From an uncultured Clostridia bacterium (lineage in GTDB: Bacteria; Bacillota; Clostridia; Oscillospirales; Acutalibacteraceae): 64,000 bases of DNA. A program made the position numbers and the translations under genes. The stretch spans positions 310,001-374,000 of the forward strand of contig CANQFC010000002.1 in assembly GCA_947598155.1 (NCBI GenBank). The letters are read 5' to 3'. Below are positions 61,862 to 64,000 of this stretch, one piece after another; the stretch's first letter is position 1, and each line of letters begins with the position of its first letter. The notes beneath the pieces are model-generated. The model ran no database searches, had not been told where the DNA came from, and worked only from the letters and a program-made list of their open reading frames with translations.

Positions 61862-62479
61862 TCAGAATTCATAAAAATTTTCATTTATTATTTCGGGAAT
61901 GAGCCTGCCGTTGCTCATTTCCGTGAGTTTTGATTGAAACAAGCCGTACTCACTCTCTTTTATACGGAATGTGGCGGTTACGCTATCTGCAAAATCCGAG
62001 CTTAAAATAATGGCGTTCTCCGAGCGCAAAAACGATTCCAACTTTCCGAAAAAGGCATAGTCGCATACGACGCGCACTTCCTTAGACTTTGCCATTGTGA
62101 CTATTCCGCTTTTTAGGACGGCAGTCTTAGCGGCGTGTGAATAAGCCCGCACAAGCCCTCCTCCGCCTAAAAGTATTCCGCCGAAATACCGTGTGACAAC
62201 AACGCAGACGTCCGTGATATTTTCATTCTCCAGCACGCTTAAAACCGGAACGCCGGCAGTTCCCTGCGGCTCGCCGTCATCCGAATACCGTTTGATGTTC
62301 CCCTCTCTGATAATATAGGCGTACACGTTGTGCGACGCGTCCCAATGCTTGGATTTTACCGACGCAATAAATTCTTCGGCTTTTTCCTTTGAAGACACCG
62401 GACGGCAATAACCTATAAACCGAGAACGCTTAACGATATACTCTTCATTTGCCTCTTTTTTTACCGTTCTGTACTCCAT
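61862..62479 (-). CDS. YigZ/IMPACT family protein
   Basis: A 205-residue protein of the UPF0029/IMPACT (YigZ) family. The conserved core is KRSRFIGYCRPVSSKEKAE and YSDDGEPQGTAGVPVL, then VVVTRYFGGILLGGGGLVRA; a C-terminal ferredoxin-like domain follows. The frame is open to 62695 across rpmE, but the ATG at 62477-62479 follows GGAGGAG, so that is the start. It lies just after the rpmE terminator. Role in translation stress has been suggested for the family. Confidence 0.92.
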   Translation of the reverse strand: MEYRTVKKEANEEYIVKRSRFIGYCRPVSSKEKAEEFIASVKSKHWDASHNVYAYIIREGNIKRYSDDGEPQGTAGVPVLSVLENENITDVCVVVTRYFGGILLGGGGLVRAYSHAAKTAVLKSGIVTMAKSKEVRVVCDYAFFGKLESFLRSENAIILSSDFADSVTATFRIKESEYGLFQSKLTEMSNGRLIPEIINENFYEF

Positions 62480-62511
62480 AACTCCTCCGCCGCAAAAATT
62501 GTAAATAAAAC

Positions 62512-62537
62512 AAAAGGCGGCACATAATGTACCGCCC
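62512..62537 (-). terminator. Terminator of rpmE
   Basis: Minus-strand GGCGGTACAT/ATGTGCCGCC stem with one mismatch and a short loop, then TTTTGTTTT. It lies between the rpmE stop and the YigZ-family gene. Confidence 0.7.
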
Positions 62538-62543
62538 GATTTG

Positions 62544-62750
62544 TTATTTGGATTCAAGATTGTAACGCCTGTTGAAACGGTCAACACGACCGCCTGTGTC
62601 AACAAGCTTTTGCTTACCTGTAAAGAACGGGTGGCAATTTGAGCAAATATCAACTTTAAGTCCTGACTTGGTTGAACGAGTTTCAAATGTAGCACCGCAA
62701 GCGCACTTTACGGTAGTGGTTTCATATTTAGGATGAATTCCTTCTTTCAC
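62544..62750 (-). CDS. rpmE: 50S ribosomal protein L31
   Basis: A 68-residue L31, [20 protein letters not shown], with the zinc cysteines CACG and CSNCHPF, so it is the zinc-dependent form; the ending [13 protein letters not shown] is typical. The start is GTG with AGAGGTG upstream. It has its own promoter (62792-62820) and a terminator after it. Confidence 0.96.
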   Translation of the reverse strand: MKEGIHPKYETTTVKCACGATFETRSTKSGLKVDICSNCHPFFTGKQKLVDTGGRVDRFNRRYNLESK

Positions 62751-62791
62751 GAATTGTCACCTCTTTCAATTATCATTTATTAAGCCTATTA

Positions 62792-62820
62792 AGTTTATCA
62801 CAAGAATAAATAAAAATCAA
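62792..62820 (-). promoter_or_regulatory. Promoter of rpmE
   Basis: Minus-strand TTGATT (62815-62820), 17-base spacer, TAAACT (62792-62797). It begins 8 bases after the addA stop codon. Confidence 0.7.
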
Positions 62821-62827
62821 GTGTTTT

Positions 62828-64000
62828 TTAAAATTTTACAGAAATTTCCCGCGAAAGCTCAAAAGAGTACAATGTTACCTTAACATTTTTTACGCCGAAA
62901 CACTCTTCCGCCGCTCTCTTGTAAACCCACATCTGCGTTTTATAGCGTTCGCAAAGCTCGTCGGCGGATTTTACTCTGTCGGTCTTGTAGTCGACTATTT
63001 CGCCCGTATTTCCGTTTACGATAAATCCGTCAACAACGCCCTGAACAACCGCCGTCTCGTCTTCAGCAAATTTAATATCTTTTTTTATAACATTCAGGGG
63101 AACCGACATCGTAAATTCCTTTTCGCGTAAAAACCGCTCGCCGCCGCATATCCTCTTAAACATATCGCTTTCAAAAAATCTCCTGATTTTTTCTTTATCT
63201 AAAGCGGCGGCCTCCTCGGCGGCGAACACGCCTTTATCAATAAGGCGTTTTATTTCGCCGTCAATATCAAGCGAAGCGAGTTCCATATCGCATACTTCCA
63301 TAAATTTATGGATAAGCGTGCCTCTTTTTGCCGGAGATATTTTTCCTTTGCTTAAAAACGCCGGGTTTTCGCTCGCAAAATATTCGTCCTCCGTCTCTCT
63401 GTTTATTGACGACGCCGTATATTTGACGTCAATACCCGAAAGAGAGTCGAAAGGATAGGCGTAAGAAACCTTTTCTTTTATTATTTCGGTAATTTTGCGG
63501 TCAGGCGGATATGTTTCTTTTTCCCGACTGATTTCTTCGGTATTTTCAAAATCTTCGCAAAAATGAACGTCAATAACGCTCTTTGTATCTTTTTGAGTTC
63601 TTCCGCAAAGATTTTTCACAAACGAAAAATCCGAAAACGACGGATGATTTATCATAGAAAACAGTACAAGGTCAAAAAAGCTGTTGGCGTTTTTAATTGC
63701 CGTGTGAATATTCTGCCCGCCGACATTATTTTCAAAGAACAAATCCTCTATCCTTTTTTTTGGATTGCGAACACTGCCGACAAGCAACAGTTTTTCTTTT
63801 GCCCTTGTCATTGCAACATACAAAAGTCTTAAATTTTCGGCAGTATTTTCATCTTCGTTTTTATTTATTACAGCGGAATAAAACAGAGTTTTTATCTCAC
63901 GGTTCTCCTCAGGAATAAACCTTAACGCTCCCGCTCCGAGCTCTTTGTTCACAGGTAGCTTTTCTTTAGATTCATTGTGGAATTTTGCCGACATATCCGC
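62828..64000 (-). CDS. addA: ATP-dependent helicase/nuclease subunit A, C-terminal part (runs off the window)
   Basis: The last 390 codons of a protein that continues past the right edge. Helicase motif VI is seen as LRLLYVAMTRAKEKLLLVGS, and the RecB-type nuclease motif as QGVVDGFIVNGNTGEIVDYK followed by TD. The order (UvrD-like helicase end, linker, PD-(D/E)XK nuclease) is that of AddA, which with AddB processes double-strand breaks in Bacillota. The start and Walker motifs are outside the window. Confidence 0.88.
   Translation of the reverse strand, partial: ADMSAKFHNESKEKLPVNKELGAGALRFIPEENREIKTLFYSAVINKNEDENTAENLRLLYVAMTRAKEKLLLVGSVRNPKKRIEDLFFENNVGGQNIHTAIKNANSFFDLVLFSMINHPSFSDFSFVKNLCGRTQKDTKSVIDVHFCEDFENTEEISREKETYPPDRKITEIIKEKVSYAYPFDSLSGIDVKYTASSINRETEDEYFASENPAFLSKGKISPAKRGTLIHKFMEVCDMELASLDIDGEIKRLIDKGVFAAEEAAALDKEKIRRFFESDMFKRICGGERFLREKEFTMSVPLNVIKKDIKFAEDETAVVQGVVDGFIVNGNTGEIVDYKTDRVKSADELCERYKTQMWVYKRAAEECFGVKNVKVTLYSFELSREISVKF

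Noticed and set aside
62480-62695. N-terminal extension of the YigZ-family protein across rpmE
   Set aside because: The upstream codons are antisense-free but overlap rpmE in another frame and cross its terminator; a GGAGGAG site marks the ATG at 62477-62479.
1-64000. tRNA, rRNA, CRISPR arrays, insertion sequences, phage genes
   Set aside because: I looked for T-arm motifs, repeat-spacer arrays and transposase or integrase motifs on both strands and found none that I could support.

Overview
The window reads as a chromosomal segment of an anaerobic, low-to-mid GC member of the Clostridia (Bacillota), most likely a gut commensal. The evidence is gene content and order typical of that class: ruvC-ruvA-ruvB, the dgt-dnaG-rpoD block, rnjA-gdpP-rplI-dnaB-tilS-hpt-ftsH, the TIGR03960/TIGR03936 radical-SAM pair next to a SpoIVFB-like protease, DUF177-rpmF-DUF512-der, feoA-feoA-feoB with a Cys-rich partner, and oxygen-sensitive enzymes (radical SAM proteins, NadA, an Fe-S flavin reductase, an anaerobic sulfatase maturase). 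Promoters are easy to read: many -35/-10 pairs near TTGACA/TATAAT with 17-bp spacing lie before strong Shine-Dalgarno sites. No rRNA, tRNA, CRISPR array, transposase or prophage gene was seen.

Layout. 1-2.2 kb: start of glmM and ruvBAC. 2.3-3.4 kb: a membrane-anchored extracytoplasmic protein of unknown function with its own promoter and a 22-codon upstream ORF, set between 40-bp direct repeats. 3.4-10 kb: der, DUF512, rpmF, DUF177, a P-loop protein, pgi, dacF. 10.1-14.8 kb: mtaB, a GH2 beta-mannosidase, and an ECF-type sigma factor with a small partner ORF. 14.9-19.1 kb: iscR and the nifS-iscU-nadA-mnmA operon, in which an Fe-S and sulfur delivery pair is placed with two enzymes that need it. 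19.3-27.8 kb: an L-arabinose operon (kinase, isomerase, epimerase) continuing into a small SHOCT-like protein, a short-chain dehydrogenase and an Old-Yellow-Enzyme-type Fe-S flavin reductase, followed by a GPH-family symporter. 27.9-31.2 kb: ferrous iron uptake with three DtxR-type palindromes. 31.3-33.2 kb: prmA, rplS, a YjbR-like protein. 33.3-40.3 kb: GH31 and GH29 glycosidases behind two radical-SAM-associated genes, then a M50 protease with a short membrane partner. 40.4-49.9 kb: the ftsH to rnjA block. 50.1-57.8 kb, plus strand: rnhA, a second GPH symporter, then a membrane-embedded formylglycine sulfatase, its radical-SAM maturase, an N-acetylneuraminate lyase-like aldolase and UDP-galactopyranose mutase. 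57.9-64 kb: rpoD, dnaG, dgt, an IMPACT-family protein, rpmE and the C-terminal part of addA.

How it fits together. Alongside housekeeping functions the accessory genes point to use of host or plant glycans: cytoplasmic beta-mannosidase, alpha-fucosidase and GH31 enzyme, two sugar:cation symporters, arabinose catabolism, and a sulfatase/maturase/sialate-lyase-like cluster suited to sulfated glycans such as mucin. The most unusual items are (a) the sulfatase with five N-terminal membrane segments, an LtaS-like layout but with the CxPxR formylglycine motif; (b) a five-copy dispersed intergenic repeat between 14.9 and 33.3 kb, always in the same orientation; (c) the SDR plus Fe-S ene-reductase pair translationally coupled inside the arabinose operon; and (d) the insert at 2.3-3.4 kb. 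The only stretch over 300 bases without a long gene is 3062-3394; it holds the 22-codon ORF, a promoter, the der terminator and one copy of the 40-bp direct repeat.
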